NCBI RefSeq assembly: GCF_916618955.1
Contig: NZ_OU745390.1
Coordinates: 186,001-250,000, forward strand
Origin: Pseudomonas sp. Marseille-Q3773
GTDB lineage: Bacteria > Pseudomonadota > Gammaproteobacteria > Pseudomonadales > Pseudomonadaceae
Reading direction: 5' to 3'
DNA: 64,000 nt
The position numbers were made by a program, and so were the translations under genes. Of this stretch, positions 9,828 through 17,696 are shown one piece after another. Position 1 is the first letter of the stretch. Each line of letters starts with the position of its first letter. The notes below the pieces were generated by a model. The model was not told where the DNA came from. It did no database searches and saw only the letters and a program-made list of their open reading frames with translations.

Positions 9828-10879
9828 CTCAAGCCTGGTGGCGTGACGCCTGCCACCCCCTCGACACCGCCGCCAGGGAGCGGGCCCGCGCCCGTCAGCA
9901 GCAGTTGACCAACCCCGCCGGTTCACTCGGCCAGCTGGAAGGCCTGGCCATCCAGCTGGCTGGCCTGCAGGGGCGTGAAAAGCCAAGCCTGGACCAGCTT
10001 GCCATCAGCCTGTTTGCCGGCGACCACGGCGTAGTCGAAGAGGGCATCTCGGCCTACCCGCAAGCGGTGACCGGGCAGATGCTGCGCAACTTCGTCAACG
10101 GCGGCGCGGCAATCAGCGTGCTGGCGCGCCAGCTTCAGGCCAGCCTGGAAGTGGTCGACCTGGGTACCATCGACCTGCATCTGCAGCTGCCTGGCGTGCG
10201 CCATCTGCGCCTGGGCGCCGGCACGGCCAACTTCGCCCGCCAGCCGGCGATGACCGATGAGCAGTTGCAGGCGGCACTGCAGGCCGGGCGCGACAGCGCC
10301 CTGCGCGCTGCCGAACAGGGCGCACAATTGTTCATTGGTGGCGAGATGGGCATTGGCAACACCACCGCCGCCGCAGCCCTGGCCAGCGTGCTGCTGGGCT
10401 GCCCGGCTATCGAGCTGAGCGGCCCGGGCACCGGCTTGGATGACGCCGGGGTGCGGCACAAGGCCGAGGTCATCGAGCGGGCGCTGCGCCTGCACGGCCT
10501 GTGCGCCGAAGCGCCATTGCGGGCGATGGGTTGTGTAGGTGGCTTCGAGATCGCCGCGTTGGCGGGGGCCTACCTGGGCTGCGCGCAGGCCGGTATCGCG
10601 GTGCTGGTGGACGGTTTCATCTGCAGCGTCGCCGCGCTGCTGGCGGTGCGCCTGAACCCGCAGTGCGGGGCCTGGCTGCTGTTCGCCCACCAAGGCGCGG
10701 AGCCTGGGCACAAGGCGGTGCTGGCGGCCTTGCAGGCCGAACCGTTGCTGGCTCTGGGCCTGCGTCTGGGCGAAGGCAGCGGTGCGGCCCTGGCGGTGCC
10801 GTTGTTGCGCCTGGCCTGTGCCCTGCACGGGCAGATGGCGACCTTTGCCGAAGCCGCCGTGGCAGACCGCCCGGCATGA
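9824..10879 (+). CDS. cobT: Nicotinate-nucleotide-dimethylbenzimidazole phosphoribosyltransferase
   Basis: The 351-residue enzyme makes alpha-ribazole phosphate from nicotinate mononucleotide and the product of Blu[31 protein letters not shown] and [15 protein letters not shown] are characteristic, and the catalytic Glu lies in the C-terminal [10 protein letters not shown] segment. It overlaps cobU and the next gene by four bases each. Confidence 0.95.
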   Translation: MTQAWWRDACHPLDTAARERARARQQQLTNPAGSLGQLEGLAIQLAGLQGREKPSLDQLAISLFAGDHGVVEEGISAYPQAVTGQMLRNFVNGGAAISVLARQLQASLEVVDLGTIDLHLQLPGVRHLRLGAGTANFARQPAMTDEQLQAALQAGRDSALRAAEQGAQLFIGGEMGIGNTTAAAALASVLLGCPAIELSGPGTGLDDAGVRHKAEVIERALRLHGLCAEAPLRAMGCVGGFEIAALAGAYLGCAQAGIAVLVDGFICSVAALLAVRLNPQCGAWLLFAHQGAEPGHKAVLAALQAEPLLALGLRLGEGSGAALAVPLLRLACALHGQMATFAEAAVADRPA

Positions 10880-11442
10880 TCCTCGATTTGCTGCGCCATG
10901 GTGAAACAGAACACGGCGGCTTGCGTGGCAGTCTCGACGATGCCCTGACCGACAAGGGCTGGGCGCAGATGCGCAGTGCCGTGGCCGAAGCCGGCCCGTG
11001 GCAGGTGCTGGTCAGTTCGCCGCTGCAGCGTTGTGCGCGTTTTGCCGATGAGCTGGGTGCACGCTTGAATCTGCCGGTGCAGCTTGAACCGGCCCTGCAG
11101 GAGCTGCATTTCGGTGATTGGGAAGGCCGCAGCGCGGCGCAGATCATGGAACACCAGGCGGATGCACTGGGGCGTTTCTGGGCGGACCCGTACGGGTTTA
11201 CCCCGCCCAATGGCGAGCCGGTCGCGGCGTTTGCCGAACGTGTCCTGGCGGCTGTCGAGCGGCTGAGCCACCAGCATGCCGGGAAGCGTGTGTTGCTCAT
11301 CACCCATGGCGGCGTGATGCGGCTGTTGCTGGCCCGTGCCCGTGGCTTGCCAAGGGCGCAGCTGCTGCAGGTAGAGGTCGGCCACGCTGCATTGATGCGG
11401 CTGCTGCCGGGTGATGACGGCCACTGGATCGAAGGGCGCTGA
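10876..11442 (+). CDS. cobC: Alpha-ribazole phosphatase-like histidine phosphatase
   Basis: The 188-residue protein belongs to the histidine phosphatase superfamily: [10 protein letters not shown] carries the phospho-accepting His, and [12 protein letters not shown] the second His. Position inside the cobalamin operon points to removal of the phosphate from alpha-ribazole phosphate or from cobalamin phosphate. It starts at ATG 10876, overlapping cobT by four bases. The Salmonella name for this enzyme is cobC, which collides with the P. denitrificans cobC upstream. Confidence 0.88.
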   Translation: MILDLLRHGETEHGGLRGSLDDALTDKGWAQMRSAVAEAGPWQVLVSSPLQRCARFADELGARLNLPVQLEPALQELHFGDWEGRSAAQIMEHQADALGRFWADPYGFTPPNGEPVAAFAERVLAAVERLSHQHAGKRVLLITHGGVMRLLLARARGLPRAQLLQVEVGHAALMRLLPGDDGHWIEGR

Positions 11443-11443
11443 A

Positions 11444-12166
11444 ATGTTGCCGTTCTGGATTGCCTTGCAGTTTCTCAGCAGCTTGCCGGTGCGCCTGCCG
11501 GGCATGCCGGCACCACGCGAGATGGGGCGCTCGTTGCTGTGCTACCCGCTGGTGGGGTTGCTGTTCGGCCTGTTGCTGTGGCTGGCCAGCCATTGGCTGC
11601 AGGGGACCCCGGCGCCACTGCATGCAGCGTTGCTGCTGGCGTTGTGGGTGCTGCTCAGCGGTGCCTTGCACCTGGATGGGCTGGCGGACAGTGCCGACGC
11701 CTGGCTGGGCGGTTTCGGCGACCGCGAGCGCACCCTGCAGATCATGAAAGATCCGCGCAGCGGGCCGATTGCCGTGGTCACCCTGATCCTGGTGCTGTTG
11801 CTGAAGTTCTGTGCCTTGTGGGTGTTGGTCGGGCAGGGTGCCGGGGCGCAGTTGCTGCTGGCACCACTGATCGGGCGGGCGGCGATGCTCGGGCTGTTCC
11901 TGGGTACGCCCTATGTGCGCCCGGGCGGTCTGGGACAGGCGCTGGCCGAGCATCTGCCCCGGGCTGCGGCCAGCTGGGTGCTGCTGGCTTGTGCGCTGTT
12001 CTGCCTGGCCCTGGGTGGGTGGGTCGTGGTGCTGGCGCTGGCCGTGTTCGGCTGGTTGCGGCAACTGATGTGTCGGCGCCTCGGTGGAACCACCGGCGAT
12101 ACCGCGGGAGCGCTGCTGGAGCTGCTCGAACTGGCCGTAGTGCTGGGATTGGCGTTGGGCCTGTAG
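11444..12166 (+). CDS. cobS: Adenosylcobinamide-GDP ribazoletransferase (cobalamin synthase)
   Basis: The 240-residue membrane protein joins adenosylcobinamide-GDP to alpha-ribazole, the last assembly step. LDGLADSADAWLGGF and MKDPRSGPIAVV are the family motifs for metal and substrate binding, and there are about six hydrophobic segments. ATG 11444 is preferred over upstream in-frame codons because it leaves one base after the phosphatase stop and gives the usual N-terminus. It is the last cob gene; no clear T-rich terminator follows. Confidence 0.94.
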   Translation: MLPFWIALQFLSSLPVRLPGMPAPREMGRSLLCYPLVGLLFGLLLWLASHWLQGTPAPLHAALLLALWVLLSGALHLDGLADSADAWLGGFGDRERTLQIMKDPRSGPIAVVTLILVLLLKFCALWVLVGQGAGAQLLLAPLIGRAAMLGLFLGTPYVRPGGLGQALAEHLPRAAASWVLLACALFCLALGGWVVVLALAVFGWLRQLMCRRLGGTTGDTAGALLELLELAVVLGLALGL

Positions 12167-12300
12167 TTAGCCTGTAAGACCTTTCCGTAGGCCCTTTCTG
12201 CTCCGAATGTGGCGGTAACCTCCTGAAAAGGCTTGGCCGACGCCGCTATCGTTCGCTGGCGTATGCTCGACCCTCCGCCAACCGTACAAGGAGTGGTCGC

Positions 12301-13482
12301 ATGCGTCACGTCATTCTTGGGATTGTGTTGTTACTCGTCGGGCCTGTTGCCTCCGCAGCGGATCTCATTGCGTTCTGGAACACCCCGCGCCACGGTGGCA
12401 ATAGCTTCAACCGGTTGCCCCCTGACCAAGCGTACTTCGATGCCTTGCGCGGCTATGGTGCGACCTGGGTGCGGCTGTCCTACGACAAGTGGCAACCGGC
12501 AAGACGTGACTTCCTGCTTGGCGATGCCGATGCCTACCAAGGCCTGCCGGCGGCTGACCTGGCCACGCTGCGCGCCACGCTCGACCGGGCCCACCAGGCC
12601 GGGCTCAAGGTAGTCATCGCACCGCTCTCGCTACCCGGCATGCGCTGGTCGCAAAACAACCAAGGCCGGTTCGACGATCGCCTCTGGCAGGACAAGCGCT
12701 ACTGGTTGCAGGCTGCCGCCTTCTGGCGGGACCTGGCCCGCGAGCTGAAGGGCCATCCCGCCGTCGCGGCCTACAACCTGATCAATGAACCCGCGCCGGA
12801 AAAGCACGGTGGCCTGGCCGAGCATGCCGACGCCGCGCAAATGCAGCAGTGGTACGCGCGGGCGCAGGGTACCGCGCGTGATTTGCCGGCGCTGTATCGA
12901 CAATTGATAGCATCCATTCGTGAGGAAGACGCCGAGACGCCAGTCATGCTCGATGCCGGTTGGTTCGCTGCCGCCGACGCCTTTGCCTACTGGCCAGCTC
13001 CGTTGGGCGACCAGCGGGTGCTGTACAGCGTACACATGTACGAGCCCTACGCAGTCACCAGTGGGCCGAACATGGCGCGCAAGCACCCCTTGGCTTACCC
13101 CGGCCCGGCTCCGTTCGCAGGGCAAACCCAGCAGTGGGATGGCCAGCGGGTGGCACGCTACCTGCGCCAATCGCTCGATTGGGCCGAAGCCATGAAGGTG
13201 CCGCGCGAGCGCCTGGTGGTGGCTGAGTTTGGCTGCATGCGCAGGTTGCCGGGGTGCCGGCAATACCTGGAAGACGTGCTCGGCGTGCTGGAGCGCAACC
13301 GCTTGCACTGGGCGTTCTACAGTTTTCGGGAAGACAACTGGGATGGCATGGACTACGAACTGGGCTCAGCCAAGGTGCCATGGCGCTACTGGCAGGCGAT
13401 TGAACAGGGGGCGCCGGACCCGCTGCCGCGCAAGGCCACCGCAGAATTCGAACCGATCCGCAAGCGCTTGAACCCGGATTGA
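12301..13482 (+). CDS. Exported glycoside hydrolase family 5 (cellulase-like) protein
   Basis: The 393-residue protein has a signal peptide (cleavage near VASA-AD) and a GH5-type barrel. NLINEPAPE contains the expected acid/base Glu and VVAEFGC the expected nucleophile Glu; the end ...WAFYSFREDNWDGMDYEL is also typical. GH5 enzymes cut beta-linked glucans or mannans; the substrate cannot be read from sequence. RBS AGGAG lies eight bases upstream of ATG. The 134 bases between cobS and this gene leave room for its own promoter. Confidence 0.82.
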   Translation: MRHVILGIVLLLVGPVASAADLIAFWNTPRHGGNSFNRLPPDQAYFDALRGYGATWVRLSYDKWQPARRDFLLGDADAYQGLPAADLATLRATLDRAHQAGLKVVIAPLSLPGMRWSQNNQGRFDDRLWQDKRYWLQAAAFWRDLARELKGHPAVAAYNLINEPAPEKHGGLAEHADAAQMQQWYARAQGTARDLPALYRQLIASIREEDAETPVMLDAGWFAAADAFAYWPAPLGDQRVLYSVHMYEPYAVTSGPNMARKHPLAYPGPAPFAGQTQQWDGQRVARYLRQSLDWAEAMKVPRERLVVAEFGCMRRLPGCRQYLEDVLGVLERNRLHWAFYSFREDNWDGMDYELGSAKVPWRYWQAIEQGAPDPLPRKATAEFEPIRKRLNPD

Positions 13483-13523
13483 ATGCATCGGCACACCACG
13501 AAATATCTTGCAACGCTCATTAT

Positions 13524-13539
13524 ACGGGTATATACACGT
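13524..13539. promoter_or_regulatory. Probable MarR operator, upstream copy
   Basis: ACGGGTATATACACGT is a near-palindrome that ends five bases before the marR start codon. It shares GGGTATATAC with a perfect palindrome downstream of the gene, so both look like binding sites of the encoded regulator. Confidence 0.65.
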
Positions 13540-13543
13540 ATCC

Positions 13544-13948
13544 ATGCTGACCAGTGAATGTATCTGTACCCATCTGCGTCGCGCCGCCCGTGGGGTGAGC
13601 CGACATTACGACGAGGCCCTCGCCGGCTTCGGAGTCAATGTTGCGCAGTTTTCCCTGTTGCGCCACCTGCAACGGCTCGACCGTCCCAGTATCACCACTT
13701 TGGCCGAGGCCATGGGCCTGGAGCGCAGTACCCTGGGCCGCAACCTGCGGGTGTTGCAGGCCGAAGGGCTGGTAGCCCTGGCTGATGGCGATGACCAGCG
13801 CAACCGCGTTGTGTTGCTGACCGATGCCGCCAAGCAACTGCTACACGCTGCCCATCCGGCCTGGGAACGGGCCCAGGCCGAACTGGTGGAGCGCTTGGGG
13901 GCAGGGCAGCGGGATGAACTGGTGCGGCTGCTGGGCCTGCTGGCTTGA
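13544..13948 (+). CDS. MarR family transcriptional regulator
   Basis: The 134-residue protein is a winged-helix regulator of the MarR type: SITTLAEAMGLERSTLGRNLRVLQAEGLV is the DNA-recognition region (broken here at residues 58-85) and DDQRNRVVLLTDAAKQLL the wing and following helix. ATG 13544 is chosen over TTG 13508 because the longer form would translate through the palindromic operator. The MFS gene starts 64 bases downstream, so the regulator probably controls itself and the pump in response to a small molecule. It has an early CICTHLRR segment with two Cys, which might sense oxidants; that is speculation. Confidence 0.88.
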   Translation: MLTSECICTHLRRAARGVSRHYDEALAGFGVNVAQFSLLRHLQRLDRPSITTLAEAMGLERSTLGRNLRVLQAEGLVALADGDDQRNRVVLLTDAAKQLLHAAHPAWERAQAELVERLGAGQRDELVRLLGLLA

Positions 13949-13964
13949 ATTGATGCGACTATAA

Positions 13965-13980
13965 GCGGGTATATACCCGC
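13965..13980. promoter_or_regulatory. Probable MarR operator, perfect palindrome
   Basis: GCGGGTATATACCCGC is a perfect 16-base palindrome lying between the marR stop and the MFS start (33 bases before it). It matches the imperfect palindrome before marR in its core. A position between the genes suggests a second repressed promoter for the pump. Confidence 0.72.
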
Positions 13981-14012
13981 AAAAACCTTGCGATGTGCTG
14001 GAGATTACGACA

Positions 14013-15215
14013 ATGACTTCGGTGTGGCGAACCAGCGGGTGGGTGTTGTTGGGTGCGGCGTTGATCCTGGCGCTGTCCCTGGGTGTGCGGCATGGCTTCG
14101 GCCTGTTCCTGGGGCCGATGAGCGCCGACTTCGGCTGGGGGCGTGGGGTGTTCGCCTTTGCCATCGCTCTGCAGAACCTGATCTGGGGCTTGGCACAGCC
14201 CTTTGCCGGTGCGCTGGCCGACCGCCTCGGCGCGGCGCGGGTGGTGATCATCGGTGGCATTCTCTACGCCGCCGGCCTGATCCTGATGGGCCTGGCCGAC
14301 TCGGCCTGGTCGCTGTCGCTGAGTGCCGGCCTGCTGATCGGCATCGGCCTGTCCGGCACCTCGTTCTCGGTCATCCTCGGTGTCGTCGGGCGCGCCGTGC
14401 CGGCAGACAAGCGCAGCATGGCCATGGGTATTGCCAGTGCCGCCGGCTCGTTCGGCCAGTTCGCCATGCTGCCGGGTACCCTTGGCCTGATCCAGTGGCT
14501 GGGCTGGTCTGCGGCACTGCTGGTGCTGGGCCTGCTGGTTGCACTGATCGTGCCCTTCGTCGGCTTGCTGCGCGACCGCCCGTTGCCCAGCCATGGCACG
14601 GAACAGACCCTGGGCCAGGCCTTGCACGAAGCGTGTTCGCATACCGGCTTCTGGCTGCTGGCCCTGGGCTTCTTCGTCTGCGGTTTCCAGGTGGTGTTCA
14701 TAGGTGTGCACCTGCCGGCCTACCTGGTAGACCAGCATCTGCCTGCAAGCACCGGGACCACGGTACTGGCGCTGGTCGGCCTGTTCAACATCGTCGGTAC
14801 TTTCACCGCAGGCTGGCTCGGCGGGCGCATGTCCAAACCGCGCCTGCTGACCGGGCTGTACCTGCTGCGTGCGGTGGTCATCGTGCTGTTCCTGTGGGCG
14901 CCGGTAAGCGCGTTCAGCGCCTGTCTGTTCGGCATCGCCATGGGCCTGTTGTGGCTTTCCACGGTGCCGCTTACCAATGGCACCGTGGCCACGCTTTTCG
15001 GTGTACGCAACCTGTCCATGCTTGGCGGTATCGTCTTCCTGTTCCACCAGCTGGGTGCGTTTCTCGGGGGCTGGCTGGGCGGGGTGGTGTATGACCGCAC
15101 CGGCAGCTACGACCTGGTCTGGCAGATTTCCATTCTGCTCAGCCTGCTCGCCGCTGCCCTCAGCTGGCCCGTGCGCGAGCGTCCGGTCGCCCGCCTGCAG
15201 GGCCAGGCCGCATGA
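14013..15215 (+). CDS. MFS transporter
   Basis: The 400-residue protein has about twelve hydrophobic segments and the MFS loop motif ADRLGAARVVIIGG between helices 2 and 3, with GGRMSKPR in the equivalent second-half loop. ATG 14013 is preferred over GTG 13995 because GGAG lies nine bases before it. Its relation to the upstream MarR regulator and the shared palindromes suggests efflux of an inducing compound. The substrate is unknown. Its stop overlaps the next small gene by four bases. Confidence 0.88.
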   Translation: MTSVWRTSGWVLLGAALILALSLGVRHGFGLFLGPMSADFGWGRGVFAFAIALQNLIWGLAQPFAGALADRLGAARVVIIGGILYAAGLILMGLADSAWSLSLSAGLLIGIGLSGTSFSVILGVVGRAVPADKRSMAMGIASAAGSFGQFAMLPGTLGLIQWLGWSAALLVLGLLVALIVPFVGLLRDRPLPSHGTEQTLGQALHEACSHTGFWLLALGFFVCGFQVVFIGVHLPAYLVDQHLPASTGTTVLALVGLFNIVGTFTAGWLGGRMSKPRLLTGLYLLRAVVIVLFLWAPVSAFSACLFGIAMGLLWLSTVPLTNGTVATLFGVRNLSMLGGIVFLFHQLGAFLGGWLGGVVYDRTGSYDLVWQISILLSLLAAALSWPVRERPVARLQGQAA

Positions 15216-15334
15216 ACCGCTACCTGGCCCGTGGGCTGTTGGCCGTTATCGCGTTGCTACTGCTGGCGTTGGTCTGGTGGGGCTGGCACCAGGGTGGGAT
15301 GGCGTTGATGCAACTGGGCATGAGTGTTTGTTAA
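15212..15334 (+). CDS. Small single-span membrane protein, 40 residues
   Basis: A 40-codon frame starts at ATG 15212 inside the stop of the MFS gene (ATGA overlap). The product has a basic start (MNRYLARG), a leucine/alanine/tryptophan-rich segment of about 18 residues that would span the membrane, and a short tail ending MSVC. Translational coupling to the pump suggests an accessory peptide, but no function is known to me. It is too short to be certain that it is translated. Confidence 0.5.
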   Translation: MNRYLARGLLAVIALLLLALVWWGWHQGGMALMQLGMSVC

Positions 15335-15380
15335 GCGCTACCCTGCAAGCTCAAGGATTGTTTTGCAGGAGAAACGAACC

Positions 15381-15932
15381 ATGCGTGCACGTTGCTTGAC
15401 GGTACCGTTATTGGCACTGCTTGGCAGCGCCTCGAGTTGGGCTGCCGATTGCCCGGCCTTGCTGCAAGGCAGCCTGCCAGAGCTGCGGGGCAAGGGGCAG
15501 GTCGACCTGTGCCAGCGTTTTGCCGGCAAGCCGCTGGTGGTGGTCAATACAGCCAGCTATTGCGGCTTCGCGCCGCAGTTCGAAGGCCTGGAGGCGACGT
15601 ACAAGGCATATCACCAGCAAGGCCTGGAAATGCTTGGCGTACCCTCCAACGACTTCAAGCAGGAAGATGCCGATAGCGAGAAGACGGCCAAGGTCTGTTA
15701 TGCCAACTATGGTGTCACCTTCACCATGACCAAGGCGCAGCCGGTGCGGGGCAAGGAGGCGATTCCGCTGTTCGCCGAACTGGCCAGCCAGAGCAGTGCG
15801 CCGAAGTGGAATTTCTACAAGTATGTTGTCGACCGGAAGGGCAAGGTGATCGGCAATTTCTCCAGCCTGACCAAGCCGGATGATCCGGAGTTCCGGGCCG
15901 CCATCGAAAAGGCGATCGCCTCGCAGCAGTAA
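15381..15932 (+). CDS. Exported glutathione peroxidase-like thiol peroxidase
   Basis: The 183-residue protein has a cleavable signal peptide (SSWA-AD) and the glutathione peroxidase fold. [16 protein letters not shown] carries the peroxidatic Cys, and APKWNFYKY gives the conserved Trp and Asn. The place where the family has the catalytic Gln (usually CNQF) reads PSNDFKQE here, so that residue appears to be Asp. Cys enzymes of this family in bacteria usually use thioredoxin rather than glutathione. It probably acts in the periplasm. Start ATG 15381 follows AGGAGAAACGAACC. Confidence 0.85.
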   Translation: MRARCLTVPLLALLGSASSWAADCPALLQGSLPELRGKGQVDLCQRFAGKPLVVVNTASYCGFAPQFEGLEATYKAYHQQGLEMLGVPSNDFKQEDADSEKTAKVCYANYGVTFTMTKAQPVRGKEAIPLFAELASQSSAPKWNFYKYVVDRKGKVIGNFSSLTKPDDPEFRAAIEKAIASQQ

Positions 15933-15979
15933 GCTGTTTCTCGGGTTTCTGCTTCTAAGCGCGCGATTGCCTGTGGTTT

Positions 15980-16300
15980 AAAGCGAAAAGCGAAAAGCGA
16001 AATAGCGCTGGTTTTCATAGCGCGCGTAGTCCATTGGCGATGGCGACGCTGAGTCACCTTTTCGCCCTTACGGCGAGTCACTTTTTGTCAAACGCGACAA
16101 AAAGTAACCAAAAAACGCTGCGCTCCTGTCATCCGGCCCCTGCGCTGCGCTCCGGGGTCCCCTCACTCCGGCCTTGCTCCCGGGAGGACGCGCTGCAGGC
16201 CCCATCCATGGGGCCTCAGCGCTTGACGGGCATCCATGCCCGTCACCTCCCTCCGCAAGGCCTGCGTTCGGCCTCCTGAAGTCGCGCAGATCAAGATCAA
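15980..16300. repeat. Hairpin-rich composite intergenic element
   Basis: The 417-base gap before the DUF2798 gene holds a 7-base tandem repeat (AAAGCGA three times, 15980-16000), a perfect 10-base inverted repeat ACTTTTTGTC/GACAAAAAGT (16080-16105), and two perfect 9-base hairpins that share the core CATCCATG (16197-16216 and 16225-16244). An open frame of 81 codons crosses it but looks accidental. I recall similar segments between genes in P. putida genomes; copy number cannot be tested from one window. Confidence 0.6.
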
Positions 16301-16349
16301 AATCAAGAGCAAGTGCAAGAGCAACGTCCGTGGTGGGTTTCGGGGTACT

Positions 16350-16610
16350 TCACTTTGCATGCACCGTAATCGCCACCAACCGCACCACCAACGGCCTGAC
16401 CATCAAGACGCAAACGAACGCCACCGGCATCGCCAATTGATAGGCCTTCAATACGTTACTCAGGTACTCCGGGGTTATTCCGGCATTCGCCGCAGTAATC
16501 ACGAAGCACATCAACAGCGCCATGATCGACGACATGTAGAAGGCGAAAACGTAAGGTGTGGCACCCGGGTGCAATTTGCGTCGGCTGCGCGCCTGCGACA
16601 GGTTGCTCAT
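16350..16610 (-). CDS. DUF2798 small membrane protein
   Basis: The 86-residue product has a basic N-terminus and two hydrophobic segments (about residues 20-40 and 55-78), which fits DUF2798 membrane proteins of unknown role. ATG 16610 is chosen because AGGAG lies just upstream; the frame extends 23 codons further without a ribosome site. It is divergent from a LysR gene 114 bases away, so that regulator probably controls it. Confidence 0.72.
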   Translation of the reverse strand: MSNLSQARSRRKLHPGATPYVFAFYMSSIMALLMCFVITAANAGITPEYLSNVLKAYQLAMPVAFVCVLMVRPLVVRLVAITVHAK

Positions 16611-16724
16611 GCGAACTCCTGAAAGGTTGGGGGAGGCACAGGTTAGCAACGCACCTGGCAGCGACTGTAGACCCGCCATGGTGAGTTCTTTATAAAGAAA
16701 TTCTTACGAATCCAAGGGCCAAGC

Positions 16725-17654
16725 ATGGACCTGCTCAACGCCATCCGCAGCTTCATCAAGGTGGTCGAAGCCGGCAGCATCGCCGCCGGCGCCCGCAATC
16801 TGGGCCTGAGCCCGGCCGCGGTCAGCCAGAACCTGGCACGCCTGGAAAGCCACCTTCAGGTGCGCCTGCTCAGCCGCACTACCCGCAGCATGGCGCTTAC
16901 CCCCGCCGGAGCTCAATATTACGAGCGTGTCCGGCACGTCGAACGCGACCTGGCCCTGGCCGAGCAAGCCATCACTACTCCCGACAGCGAGCCCCAGGGG
17001 CGTTTGTGCATTGCCTCGACCTCCGCCTTCGGCCGCCACGTGCTGGCGCCGCTGATACCCGCGTTCAGTGCCCGCTATCCCTTGCTGTCGATAGAACTGG
17101 TAACGACTGATCGTCGGGTCAATCATGCGCGGGAAGACGTGGATGTAAGCCTGCGCATTGCTCCGCAGCTGGAAGATCAACTGCTGGCTCGGCACATTGC
17201 CCGTATACCGTTCATTTGTTGTGCTTCGCCCGGTTACCTGCGTAGCGCCGGCGTGCCAGCCACGCCCGAAGCCTTGCGTGATCACCGTTGCCTGGTGTTC
17301 CGCTACCCCGTGGATGGGCGCTTCCTGCGCTGGGGATTCATGCGTGACGGGCTGCGTTTCGAGGCCGAGTTCGGTAGCGTATTGATCAGCGATGACATCG
17401 ATGCCCTGACCCAGATGGCACTGCACGATGGTGGCATCACCCGCTTGGCCGAATTCATCGTGCGGCCGCACCTGGCTTCCGGCGCGCTGATGCCGTTGTT
17501 CGAATACAGCGACAGCGGCAAGGCCTATGCCCAGACTGAGCCGATGGATATCTACCTGTGCCTGGCCGACCGGTTTGCCATGACCGCGAAAGTCCGCGTT
17601 TTCATGGACTACCTGCGCGAATGCCTGGGTGACAGCTGGCAACCGCAGGCATGA
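16725..17654 (+). CDS. LysR family transcriptional regulator
   Basis: The 309-residue protein has the LysR winged helix at residues 1-60 (AGSIAAGARNLGLSPAAVSQ) and a substrate-binding effector domain from about residue 88. It resembles the large group of LysR regulators beginning MDLLNAIRSFIKVVE. It is divergent from the DUF2798 gene, the likely target along with itself. Inducer unknown. A strong terminator begins at its stop codon. Confidence 0.88.
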   Translation: MDLLNAIRSFIKVVEAGSIAAGARNLGLSPAAVSQNLARLESHLQVRLLSRTTRSMALTPAGAQYYERVRHVERDLALAEQAITTPDSEPQGRLCIASTSAFGRHVLAPLIPAFSARYPLLSIELVTTDRRVNHAREDVDVSLRIAPQLEDQLLARHIARIPFICCASPGYLRSAGVPATPEALRDHRCLVFRYPVDGRFLRWGFMRDGLRFEAEFGSVLISDDIDALTQMALHDGGITRLAEFIVRPHLASGALMPLFEYSDSGKAYAQTEPMDIYLCLADRFAMTAKVRVFMDYLRECLGDSWQPQA

Positions 17655-17679
17655 AAAAACCGCCACGCGGGCGGTTTTT
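17655..17679. terminator. Bidirectional intrinsic terminator
   Basis: AAAAACCGCC, loop ACGCG, GGCGGTTTTT form a perfect 10-base stem flanked by A and T runs, placed between the convergent LysR and fadL genes, so it can serve both strands. Confidence 0.9.
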
Positions 17680-17696
17680 CATGCAACGCGTATGAA

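Noticed and set aside
16034..16279. Open frame of 81 codons on the plus strand
   Set aside because: It lies wholly inside the hairpin-rich repeat and its sequence is explained by that element.
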